A program made the position numbers and the translations under genes. A stretch of DNA of 32,384 nt from Candidatus Gastranaerophilales bacterium. Lineage in GTDB: Bacteria; Cyanobacteriota; Vampirovibrionia; Gastranaerophilales; Gastranaerophilaceae. Under the pieces are notes generated by a model. That model made no database searches. It saw only the letters and a program-made list of their open reading frames with translations, and was not told the origin of the DNA. Below are positions 8,565 through 16,047 of this stretch, piece by piece. Where the stretch lies: contig CALUWL010000015.1 of NCBI GenBank assembly GCA_944324445.1, positions 1 to 32,384 of the forward strand, written 5' to 3'. Position 1 is the first letter of the stretch. Each line of letters begins with the position of its first letter.

Positions 8565-9034
8565 TAATTTACCCTTTTAAAAATTTTAAAATCAAATAAA
8601 ACAAAGACAATATATAAAAATACCCCGATGCAAATCATTATATCAAAAGCGTTAAAGACGGGAAAATTAATAAAATTCAGCTTAATATAATCAACAACAT
8701 GCCCGAATTTTATTCTTTCATATAAATTCCCCAAAGTTCCGCCCATAAAAATCGTCAAAGAAAAAAGTTCTATTTTATCTTTAAAAGAAATATTTTTAAA
8801 CACATAAAAAGAAATAAAAATAACAGCTATAACCCCCAAAACAGAGAGCAAAAAAGTGCTGTCTTGAAATAAACCGAAAGCACTTCCCGTGTTATCTACG
8901 TGAATAATTGAAAATACAGGATTTTTATAATCATCAAAATAAGAATTATAGCTTATTTTTCTTAATTGATTTCCAAAATCCCAAAAGATTATGCTCATAA
9001 GAAAATAAAAAATACATGCTCTTTTATCTTTCAC
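8564..9034 (-). CDS. lspA: Lipoprotein signal peptidase (signal peptidase II), divergent
   Basis: LspA cleaves signal peptides from diacylglyceryl-modified prolipoproteins in the inner membrane. Four hydrophobic helices and the family motifs are present: NTGSAFGLF (48-56), GGTLGNLYERI (98-108) and FNAFD (127-131). The two catalytic aspartates correspond to D115 (HVVDY) and D131. Departures from the family are ER where DR is usual after GNL, and an N-terminal motif DFGNQ in place of the usual DQ-x-TK. The active site therefore looks intact on a divergent scaffold. It follows the exported NTF2-like gene by 12 bases and couples to the downstream pseudouridine synthase. Confidence 0.9.
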   Translation of the reverse strand: MKDKRACIFYFLMSIIFWDFGNQLRKISYNSYFDDYKNPVFSIIHVDNTGSAFGLFQDSTFLLSVLGVIAVIFISFYVFKNISFKDKIELFSLTIFMGGTLGNLYERIKFGHVVDYIKLNFINFPVFNAFDIMICIGVFLYIVFVLFDFKIFKRVN

Positions 9035-9046
9035 TTTTTTTATTCC

Positions 9047-9925
9047 TTATTCATTTTTAACCAGTGAGGTTTTTTGACCTTTTATTTTTTCCATATTTAT
9101 ACGTTTCATAATATATGCCATACCTAAAACCTCAATTCTTGCTTTGAGCTCTTCCTCGTTAACCGAAACCCTTGTAAAACCGATTGAAGCAATTGCATAT
9201 TCATCAAGATTTTTATTATTCGCTCTTACTAAACGCTCCAAATCCCCATCATCAGGCATTCTTCTAAATTTTTCGTTTGCTTCTGCGGGAGGATAAACAA
9301 TTTCTTCTCTTGAAATAGACGCTAGAGCAACTATATCATCAGGCTTATCCATTTTTAAAGACAGGTCATATTCTCTGCCGTTTTTAACAAAAACAGGAGT
9401 TACAAGCTCCATATCTATTTTATTTGCAATGCCGTATTTTAAAGATGTTTCTTCCATTAAAACTTCGTCTGAAATAATTTTCCAACCTTCATCTGTTTTT
9501 TTTAAATAAACAACATAAGAGCTTTTCCCGTCTAATCTGCCCATTTTTTCTTTGCTTTTATCTTCATCAGGATAAACTTTTGCAAAAGACGTATCAGACA
9601 TTTGAACAAGCGCCCAATTATCAAAAGTTGATATATTATTAATTTTCGTCTTGTATTTAATATTTCCATATGCGCTGTATGTTTTTTCCAACATCATAGC
9701 TAAATCATCAACATCAAAACCGTCTGCGCTTAAATATTCCTTATCATAATAGGTTTTAACTTTATCTATATCTTTCTTTGCTAAAGCTTTATTGTGTTCT
9801 TTTAAAAGAGCGCGAATTTCACTTTTTGGCGATTTTTTTAAAAAAGGAATTTCAAAAGCTTGCGCTTCTTGAAATACACTAAAACTTAAAACAATCAATG
9901 CTAACAAAAATATATTTTTCTTCAT
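9047..9925 (-). CDS. Exported protein with NTF2-like (SnoaL/DUF4440-type) domain
   Basis: A Sec signal peptide is clear: MKK, a hydrophobic core, and cleavage expected after AQA (residue 23). Residues about 34-160 look like a cone-shaped NTF2-like domain: an initial helix (IRALLKEHNKALAKKDIDKV), then beta strands including ALVQMSD and SSYVVYLKKTDEGWKIISDE. The C-terminal half (about 165-292) is unassigned. No lipobox is present, so it is probably a soluble periplasmic protein rather than an LspA substrate. It is the second gene of the operon with the exported protein at 9941-10531 and lspA. The ligand is unknown. Confidence 0.7.
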   Translation of the reverse strand: MKKNIFLLALIVLSFSVFQEAQAFEIPFLKKSPKSEIRALLKEHNKALAKKDIDKVKTYYDKEYLSADGFDVDDLAMMLEKTYSAYGNIKYKTKINNISTFDNWALVQMSDTSFAKVYPDEDKSKEKMGRLDGKSSYVVYLKKTDEGWKIISDEVLMEETSLKYGIANKIDMELVTPVFVKNGREYDLSLKMDKPDDIVALASISREEIVYPPAEANEKFRRMPDDGDLERLVRANNKNLDEYAIASIGFTRVSVNEEELKARIEVLGMAYIMKRINMEKIKGQKTSLVKNE

Positions 9926-9940
9926 TTATTTTTCCTTATT

Positions 9941-10531
9941 TTACATATCCTTTTTAAAAAGAACATAATATTTTTTCATCCCATAATATAATATCATATC
10001 CCAATATTCCCCTGCATCATTAAATTCGATATATGCTTCAGGTATAGGAGTTCGTTGGTTTTTTTTGCCCCACTTTGTGCCTATAAAATCCATTGTCTTT
10101 TTCCTTATATTTTCAAACAATGTAGGTTTTTTTCTGGGGAATTTTTCTTCATAAAAACCTTCATAAACAACATCTTCCTTATACACAGGCACCATGTATG
10201 AGACTCTGCCATTTTCTTTAAATAAAATCCAAGTTTTACCATTTTTTTCTCGAGGAGTTAAAAGATAATATCCGGGGGGAATTGTTTTTGATTTAAATAT
10301 TAAATTAACACCTGTTCGAAACAAAGGATAAGGAGAGCGCATATAAACCGTATATTCATCAGCCTGATAAGGATCAATTCCGAAAATATAGTCAAAATCT
10401 GCTTCTTCTAAAGATGAATATATCTTTTCATAATCATTTGAATAGTTTTCCTCAGCAAAAGAAATGCCAATATTTAAAAATATCGTTAAAATTAAAGCTA
10501 AAGTTACTATTTTAATTTTACTATTTGCCAT
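9941..10531 (-). CDS. Exported protein of unknown function
   Basis: There is a signal peptide with likely cleavage after SFA (residue 26) and no lipobox cysteine. The mature part (about 170 residues) is rich in Tyr, Lys and Glu, with alternating hydrophobics suggestive of beta structure (for example GYYLLTPREKNGKTWILFKE) and a basic segment near 135-160. I recognise no family. It is first in the minus-strand operon and has a good Shine-Dalgarno (GAGG) before its ATG. Only 24 bases separate it from the divergent glycosyltransferase gene. Being exported and paired with another exported protein, an envelope role is likely but unproven. Confidence 0.65.
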   Translation of the reverse strand: MANSKIKIVTLALILTIFLNIGISFAEENYSNDYEKIYSSLEEADFDYIFGIDPYQADEYTVYMRSPYPLFRTGVNLIFKSKTIPPGYYLLTPREKNGKTWILFKENGRVSYMVPVYKEDVVYEGFYEEKFPRKKPTLFENIRKKTMDFIGTKWGKKNQRTPIPEAYIEFNDAGEYWDMILYYGMKKYYVLFKKDM

Positions 10532-10554
10532 AATTCCTCAACTAATGCTACCAT
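10525..10554 (+). promoter_or_regulatory. Candidate promoter for the Maf-type gene, possibly giving a leaderless mRNA
   Basis: TTGCCA (10525-10530) and TACCAT (10549-10554) are 18 bases apart. The expected transcription start, about seven bases on, coincides with the ATG at 10562. No Shine-Dalgarno precedes either that ATG or the in-frame TTG at 10556, which fits a leaderless transcript. The -10 is a weak match, so this is tentative. Confidence 0.3.
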
Positions 10555-10555
10555 A

Positions 10556-12487
10556 TTGACTATGGAAAATAAAGTATTAGAAAAAAATCTAGCAAGAATA
10601 TCTCAATATGATAAAGAGTTATGTAATAAAATTTTAATGTCCGATTTTGAAAAATCAAATATTTCAATAACTCAAACCCAAAAACAAGAATATAATATAA
10701 TCTTCAACAACATTCCCCTTCATGATAACTCAGGAGCAGTTGATGAAGCAAAAAAAATCGTAGAAAACATAATAAACAAAGATAATAAAAACACAATAAG
10801 AATAATCTACGGACTAGGATTAGGGTATTTAGCAGATGAAATGAGCTCTATGGATTCAAAAATAATAATTTATGAACCAAATCTTGATTTATTGAGCTTT
10901 GTTTTAAATATAGCCGAAATTGACGCTTTATTTAAAGATAACGTTTTTATCTGCAACGACGAAAAAAAATTAAAAGAACATATTTTCAAAAATTCAAACC
11001 CCAAAACAAAAATGTCTTTAAGCTTTTTAAAATCTTATAAAGCTTTATTTTATAATGATATCGTAAATATTTCCAAATTAGCTCAAAAAACCCAAGGAGA
11101 ACACTTTGCAGCTCAAAATACGCTAATTAAAACAGCTCCCAAAGCAATTTTTAATACTTTCAGAAATTTGAAAAATATATTTAGCAATCCCAACATCCAA
11201 GACCTTAAAGATTTATACAAAAATAAAGATATGACAGCGCTTTGCCTTTCTGCGGGCCCTTCTTTAAGGGAAAATATTGAAATAATTAAAAACAATCAAG
11301 ATAAATTTGTAATTTTTGCGGTAAACCCAACTATTAAGCTTTTAAAAGAATTTGATATAAAGCCTGATTTTATTGTAGATATTGAAACAGGCGACACCAT
11401 AAGACAATTTGATACAATTAATACTGAAGACTACTATTTTATTATGGAAGGCTTTTGCAGTTTTATAGTATCAAATCTTAAAACCAAAAAAACCTTTAAT
11501 TATCTTTCTGATTCCAACTTTATCAATCCTTGGGTTAGAGATTGTCTTAAAATAAATGACGAATTAAAAACACTCGGAACAGTATCATACACTGCTTTTA
11601 TGAGCGCTGTTATGATGGGGTTTGATAGAATAATTCTCTGCGGACAAGATTTAGCATATAAAGACGGGAAATGCTACGCAAAAGGCAGCCAATTTGAAGA
11701 TTTAGAATGTATTTTTGATAAAGAAGAAAATAAATTTAAAATTATATCTCCAGATATTGAAAAATACGCTCAATCCTTTAAAACAAAAAGAAATACAGAT
11801 GAAGCAGCGCTTCAAGTTGCAAAAAATAATCTTGAATTTTTAAATAAAAATATTTACACTATAAAATCTCAAACAGGAGAAAATATCCCTACTCAAACAG
11901 GATACGCGCTTTTTATAGATTGGTTTTCGAGCGCTGCAGACGAATTAAAAAAGAAAAATCCAAATATAAAACTAATAAATTCTTCAACAGGCGGGGCTCA
12001 AATAGACGGATTTGAAAATATAGAATTAAAAAATATATTAGATAAATTAAACAAAGTGCAAAAACCTGATTTAAACAATTTTGAATCTAATATTGATAAA
12101 AATTATATAATTCAAAAAGTTTCTGCCATGAAAGAAAAATTGGAAGTGTTTAGCGCATTTTTAGATGAATTCATTGAAATTACTCAAAAACTTTTAAAAG
12201 AATTGCAAATAAAAAAAGTTATAACTCCAAATTCAAAAAAATTAGTTGAAAAACATGAAGAATTTCTTCTAAAAATGATTTCCTGCAAAAAAGATAACGA
12301 CCTTAAACTTGTAATATTGGTTTTTTTACATGGATTTGCAGAAATTATGAAAGAAAATTATCAAAAAGATTTAAAAAGCCTGCAAAATGCGCTTAATAAA
12401 ATGCTAGAACAAGCATTATTTACAAAAAAATACATTAATTTATACATAAAAGATTTAACAAATTGTAAGGCGTTCATCCTGAAATAA
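10556..12487 (+). CDS. Motility-associated factor (Maf/DUF115) glycosyltransferase
   Basis: Maf proteins attach nonulosonic acids such as pseudaminic or legionaminic acid to flagellin before export. The N-terminal region has an IYGLGLGYLAD segment (84-94). The core has CLSAGPSLREN (230-240), a variant of the Maf G-x-GPSL nucleotide-sugar motif, followed by FAVNPT and PDFIVDIE. Further on is ILCGQDLAYKDGKCYAKGS, the conserved GQDLA-(Y/F) segment. The C-terminal 150 residues are helical. The annotated TTG start is doubtful; the ATG two codons later (10562) is at least as likely. Proximity to flagellar and chemotaxis genes supports a flagellin substrate, though no flagellin gene is in the window. 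The 3' end overlaps the convergent CheW-like gene by 33 bases. Confidence 0.87.
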   Translation: MTMENKVLEKNLARISQYDKELCNKILMSDFEKSNISITQTQKQEYNIIFNNIPLHDNSGAVDEAKKIVENIINKDNKNTIRIIYGLGLGYLADEMSSMDSKIIIYEPNLDLLSFVLNIAEIDALFKDNVFICNDEKKLKEHIFKNSNPKTKMSLSFLKSYKALFYNDIVNISKLAQKTQGEHFAAQNTLIKTAPKAIFNTFRNLKNIFSNPNIQDLKDLYKNKDMTALCLSAGPSLRENIEIIKNNQDKFVIFAVNPTIKLLKEFDIKPDFIVDIETGDTIRQFDTINTEDYYFIMEGFCSFIVSNLKTKKTFNYLSDSNFINPWVRDCLKINDELKTLGTVSYTAFMSAVMMGFDRIILCGQDLAYKDGKCYAKGSQFEDLECIFDKEENKFKIISPDIEKYAQSFKTKRNTDEAALQVAKNNLEFLNKNIYTIKSQTGENIPTQTGYALFIDWFSSAADELKKKNPNIKLINSSTGGAQIDGFENIELKNILDKLNKVQKPDLNNFESNIDKNYIIQKVSAMKEKLEVFSAFLDEFIEITQKLLKELQIKKVITPNSKKLVEKHEEFLLKMISCKKDNDLKLVILVFLHGFAEIMKENYQKDLKSLQNALNKMLEQALFTKKYINLYIKDLTNCKAFILK

Positions 12488-13498
12488 TTTTTCAGCATCC
12501 AAAACTTGATAAATCTCACCATCTTTTACAAATTCAAGCATTTTATTTTCTTCTTGAGAAGAAAGCCTATTTTGTAAAATCTCCTCAAAATCAACATTCA
12601 TACTCTCGCAAATTTCATCTGCAAGAATTCCTACCTTATAATCTGATGAATTTAAAATAATGATAGTTGATTTTTCCTTAATTTCAGTTTTTGAAGTATT
12701 AAAGAATCTTCTTATATCAATAACTGTTATATAATCCCCTTTGATATTAATTAAACCAAAAATATAATCAGGAGTACTGGGCACTTTAATAAATTTTGAA
12801 TTGTTTACCTTAAAAAACTCCTTAACACTTGCCATATTAATATAATATTTTATGTTGTTAATTATAAAAGACACGCCCCTATCATACAAAGGAGTATTAA
12901 CAGGTACTTCTTCAGCTACATTTGCTAAAAAATTCTTTCTTTCAGCTAATGTTTTTTTAGATTGCTCATCGTCAACTATATAATTTGCTTCATTTTCTCT
13001 ATTTTCAAATAAATCCGGATTGTTATCTATGTATTGGACTATGTTTCCAACACTTAAAATATAAATATTTTCATCATTATTTATATACAAACCTTCATAA
13101 AAATCTGTCTGCTTTTGATAAGGTAAATTATGAATTTTTTCCCTGCTTAATTTTTTAATATCCAAAACCCTATCGCAAATTATCGAAACAATAGTTTCAT
13201 CAACCTTTAAAATAATTATTTTGGCACTTAAATCATAGACTATTCTCTTATTTTTGAAAACTTCTCTTAAATCTATAACGCTTATTGGTGCTTGCTCATA
13301 TTCAATTATTCCCAAGATACAAGAAGGCATTTTATTTAAATAATCAAGTTCCATCACTTTTACTATTTCGAGAACATTTTTTGCCTTTATTCCATATATT
13401 TTTTCATTAATTTCAATTATCGTATAATATTCATTTGCATCATTATTTTCAACTTTTTCGATAAAGCTTTGATTAGCGGCAACTAAATTATTTTGCAT
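12455..13498 (-). CDS. Double CheW-domain scaffold protein
   Basis: Two tandem CheW-like domains (about 22-160 and 205-340) each show the fold's pattern: a short strand, a conserved (V/I)-x-E-(I/F) helix start, and a loop such as MPSCILGIIEYEQAPISVIDLR in the first and TPDYIFGLINIKGDYITVIDIRRFF in the second (split by the PDYI/SCIL turn). CheW couples chemoreceptors to CheA. A linked pair may bridge array units or replace two single CheW proteins; the first domain's PSCILGIIEYEQ is less canonical than the second domain's IFGLINIKG. It shares one base (TAATG) with the end of the upstream receiver-protein gene, so the two are likely co-translated. Confidence 0.88.
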   Translation of the reverse strand: MQNNLVAANQSFIEKVENNDANEYYTIIEINEKIYGIKAKNVLEIVKVMELDYLNKMPSCILGIIEYEQAPISVIDLREVFKNKRIVYDLSAKIIILKVDETIVSIICDRVLDIKKLSREKIHNLPYQKQTDFYEGLYINNDENIYILSVGNIVQYIDNNPDLFENRENEANYIVDDEQSKKTLAERKNFLANVAEEVPVNTPLYDRGVSFIINNIKYYINMASVKEFFKVNNSKFIKVPSTPDYIFGLINIKGDYITVIDIRRFFNTSKTEIKEKSTIIILNSSDYKVGILADEICESMNVDFEEILQNRLSSQEENKMLEFVKDGEIYQVLDAEKLFQDERLTIC

Positions 13499-14916
13499 TA
13501 TTGAACCACCACCTTATCTGTCGAATTTGTAAAATCAAGGGCTATTCTTGCGGTTTTTTCAGCTTCTTTAATATTAAATACCCCATCTACAATGCAACAA
13601 GCAGCTCCTACAACCGATTCAACCTTATATGTATTATATACAATATCTTCTAAAAGTCTTACTATACAATTAAACTTATATGCTGCTCTATTATCATTTT
13701 TAGCATATATTAAAATTATATATTCATCTTCGTCATTTTTAAATACAAATTCATCTTTATCAATATAATTCACTATTTTTTCAGAGATTTTTGAATTAAC
13801 CATATCCAATTCTTCAACAGATAAACCACTTTTTAAATCTGAAAAATTAACAATATCTAAAATTCCCACATAAGAATTTTTATTTTCAATTTCAAATTTT
13901 AAAGGAATACTAATTTCCGGCTTACTTGAATAATATTTTTTCGAAATTTCTTCTTTTTTATTTAAATGAGAAAATTTTTCTATATATCTGTTTTTGAAAA
14001 GTTTATTTAAAAGTCTTTTTATTATTTCAACATTTTCTTCATTTTGCCACTTGTTTTCTTTTTGAGAATAAAAAACAACACAAGCCGTTTGAACTTCACT
14101 ATATTCAAAATTAAGTTCAATTTTTGATAAAAACTCTTCCTCATTTGAAATAGTATTTAAATTAGGCGCATATTTCTTAAAGAACACAGGATTTTTAGCA
14201 TTAAATTTATTTAATATTGAATTTTGGAAAAAACGACTTAGAATTATATCTTTAATATCAAAATATATTGTCTTATTTTCATTCTCCTCAGCAGGAGCAA
14301 CAACTGCTAAATCATAATTTAATAAAGGGTACAAAAAATTGAACAACTGAGAAAAAAGCTTTTTATCATCTACAGAATAATCACATTTTTCCTTCAATTC
14401 TTTATCCAATAAACCATAATCTAAAACAGGTTCAATTTCTTCTTCAATAATTTCTTCTTCAATAATTTCTTGCTGTTGAATTTGTTCTTCTTCCTGAAAA
14501 TCCTTAGCATCTCCCAAAATTTCTTCTTTATATTTATCATCTATGGGGTATTTTTTAACAATTTCTTCTGCAAGTTCAATTAATTCATCATAGTTATCAT
14601 CTTTTGTTAAAAAATATTCAATTGAATCTTCTTTTATATAGTATTTTGCATTGTTTTCAGGTAATACACTATATACTATAACAGGAATTTTTGAAATTTT
14701 TTCATTTTTTCTTATTGATTTAACCAACTGAAAACCGCCCATAACAGGCATTATGGCATCTGTTACAATTAAATCGGGAGCGATTTTAAATATCATTTCA
14801 TAGGCTATAGTGCCAGATTTTGTTGTGTAAACTTCCCAGAAATAATTTTCAAATGTCGTTTTTAAAAGATTAAGAGCCGTCGAGCTATCATCTATAATAA
14901 TTACTTTTTTTGCCAT
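13498..14916 (-). CDS. Receiver domain protein with degenerate GGDEF domain
   Basis: Residues 1-125 are a CheY-like receiver with D9/D10, phospho-acceptor D53 (IVTDAIMPVMGG), S83 and K105, so it should be phosphorylatable. A Glu/Ile-rich linker follows (about 138-165), encoded in part by a tandem repeat. The middle region (about 190-330) may be GAF-like but is not assigned. The C-terminal region (about 345-472) has the layout of a GGDEF domain: VGILDIVNFSDL for the metal-binding strand and DEDEYIIL where GGDEF-x-(I/V)-L belongs. Both glycines are lost, so cyclase activity is not expected. It is probably a phosphorylation-responsive scaffold or output protein for the adjacent CheA system. Transcription diverges from the chemoreceptor gene 65 bases away. 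Confidence 0.8.
   Translation of the reverse strand: MAKKVIIIDDSSTALNLLKTTFENYFWEVYTTKSGTIAYEMIFKIAPDLIVTDAIMPVMGGFQLVKSIRKNEKISKIPVIVYSVLPENNAKYYIKEDSIEYFLTKDDNYDELIELAEEIVKKYPIDDKYKEEILGDAKDFQEEEQIQQQEIIEEEIIEEEIEPVLDYGLLDKELKEKCDYSVDDKKLFSQLFNFLYPLLNYDLAVVAPAEENENKTIYFDIKDIILSRFFQNSILNKFNAKNPVFFKKYAPNLNTISNEEEFLSKIELNFEYSEVQTACVVFYSQKENKWQNEENVEIIKRLLNKLFKNRYIEKFSHLNKKEEISKKYYSSKPEISIPLKFEIENKNSYVGILDIVNFSDLKSGLSVEELDMVNSKISEKIVNYIDKDEFVFKNDEDEYIILIYAKNDNRAAYKFNCIVRLLEDIVYNTYKVESVVGAACCIVDGVFNIKEAEKTARIALDFTNSTDKVVVQ
14436..14471. repeat. Short 15-base tandem repeat within the receiver-protein gene
   Basis: The unit TTTCTTCTTCAATAA occurs twice perfectly (14436-14450, 14451-14465) and continues for six more bases. 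The unit length is a multiple of three, so copy-number change would lengthen or shorten the acidic EIIEE linker without a frameshift. Confidence 0.7.
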
Positions 14917-14919
14917 AGC

Positions 14920-14948
14920 TTAACTTATTTAATATAATTTAATATAAT
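14920..14948 (+). promoter_or_regulatory. Candidate promoter for the chemoreceptor-cheA operon
   Basis: TTAACT (14920-14925) and TATAAT (14943-14948) are 17 bases apart, the same two hexamers and spacing seen before fliF. Overlapping TATAAT copies lie at 14933-14938 and 14948-14953. A strong Shine-Dalgarno (AAGGTGG, 14972-14978) precedes the start. The 65-base divergent spacer must also serve the minus-strand receiver-protein gene. Confidence 0.45.
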
Positions 14949-14981
14949 ATAATTATACATTTTTTTATTTAAAGGTGGAAT

Positions 14982-16031
14982 ATGTCAAAAGAAGTAGAAA
15001 AAAATAAAATAAATATCTCAAGAGAACTAATTAAAAAACAAATAATTGATTGCATCGCAATTTTTATAGTGCTTTCCGTAATATTTTACATAGCATATTT
15101 TCAAGAATTCGGCGCTATGGAATTTGGAATAGCACTTGGAGTTTTATATCTGATTACGTTTTTAGTTTTTGAATACAACAAAAACGACATAAAAAGATTA
15201 TTAGATGGCATTATTTCATCCTCAACAGATACAACCATAAGCGAAATTGAAACAATGCAAAATAAAAACAATTCCCAAAAACAAAATAACCTTGTTTCAA
15301 ATGCGAGAATTAAAGATGCAATTATCCTAATTGAAAATCTTCAAAAATATTCTATTAATATGAAAGAATTAACCGATCTAACTCAAGAAAAAACCGATCA
15401 ATCATTAAATTTTACAAATAACGAATATGGAGCAGTTAAAACAAACATTGAAAAAATGTTTTCAATCAGACACAAAATCCAAACAATAGCGGAACTAATT
15501 CTTGAATTATCGGATTTTGTTCAATCAATTTCATCAACTGTAGGGCTTGTTGAAGATATAGCAGAGCAAACAAACCTGCTTGCACTTAACGCTGCTGTTG
15601 AAGCAGCAAGAGCAGGAGAACACGGCAAAGGCTTTGCTGTTGTTGCTTCTGAAATCAGAAAACTTGCAGATGAATCAAAACAGGCAACAACAAAAATAAT
15701 ATCTCTAATCAACGACATTCAACAAACTGCAAATTCAACCGTTCTTGCAACTGAAGAAGGCACAAAAGAAATTGAATCGGGTTTAGAACATGCTCATATA
15801 ATCAGCGAAAACATTGAACAATTAATTGATGTTATGAACGAAATTTCATCAAATATGAAAGAGATTATTGTTTCATCAAAACAAATTGAAACTGATTCAA
15901 AAACAACAGATAACTACATGAAAGAAATTTCACAAATGGTTGAAGAAAGCCAAAAAATCACCAATGAAAATGAAACAATATTTGAAAAAATTGAATCTGC
16001 TTCAAACAACTTAAAACAATCAATTGTTTAA
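14982..16031 (+). CDS. Methyl-accepting chemotaxis protein without periplasmic sensor domain
   Basis: Two adjacent transmembrane helices (about 21-40 and 46-63) are joined by a loop of only about five residues, so there is no extracellular ligand-binding domain. No PAS, GAF or clear HAMP domain is seen before the signalling coiled coil. The highly conserved hairpin tip is at about 193-232 ([20 protein letters not shown], then [15 protein letters not shown]), the CheA/CheW-binding region. No C-terminal NWETF-type CheR tether is present. It probably senses membrane, cytoplasmic or partner-protein signals. It is followed 16 bases later by the hybrid cheA, its likely partner. Confidence 0.92.
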   Translation: MSKEVEKNKINISRELIKKQIIDCIAIFIVLSVIFYIAYFQEFGAMEFGIALGVLYLITFLVFEYNKNDIKRLLDGIISSSTDTTISEIETMQNKNNSQKQNNLVSNARIKDAIILIENLQKYSINMKELTDLTQEKTDQSLNFTNNEYGAVKTNIEKMFSIRHKIQTIAELILELSDFVQSISSTVGLVEDIAEQTNLLALNAAVEAARAGEHGKGFAVVASEIRKLADESKQATTKIISLINDIQQTANSTVLATEEGTKEIESGLEHAHIISENIEQLIDVMNEISSNMKEIIVSSKQIETDSKTTDNYMKEISQMVEESQKITNENETIFEKIESASNNLKQSIV

Positions 16032-16047
16032 TTTTTAAGGCCCTGAA

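Noticed and set aside
8564..9034. lspA as a pseudogene because of motif changes
   Set aside because: Both catalytic aspartates, the NTGSAFG motif and the four membrane helices are intact, and the gene is translationally coupled in an operon.
13498..14916. Active diguanylate cyclase
   Set aside because: The GGDEF site reads DEDEY, with both glycines lost, so catalysis is not expected.
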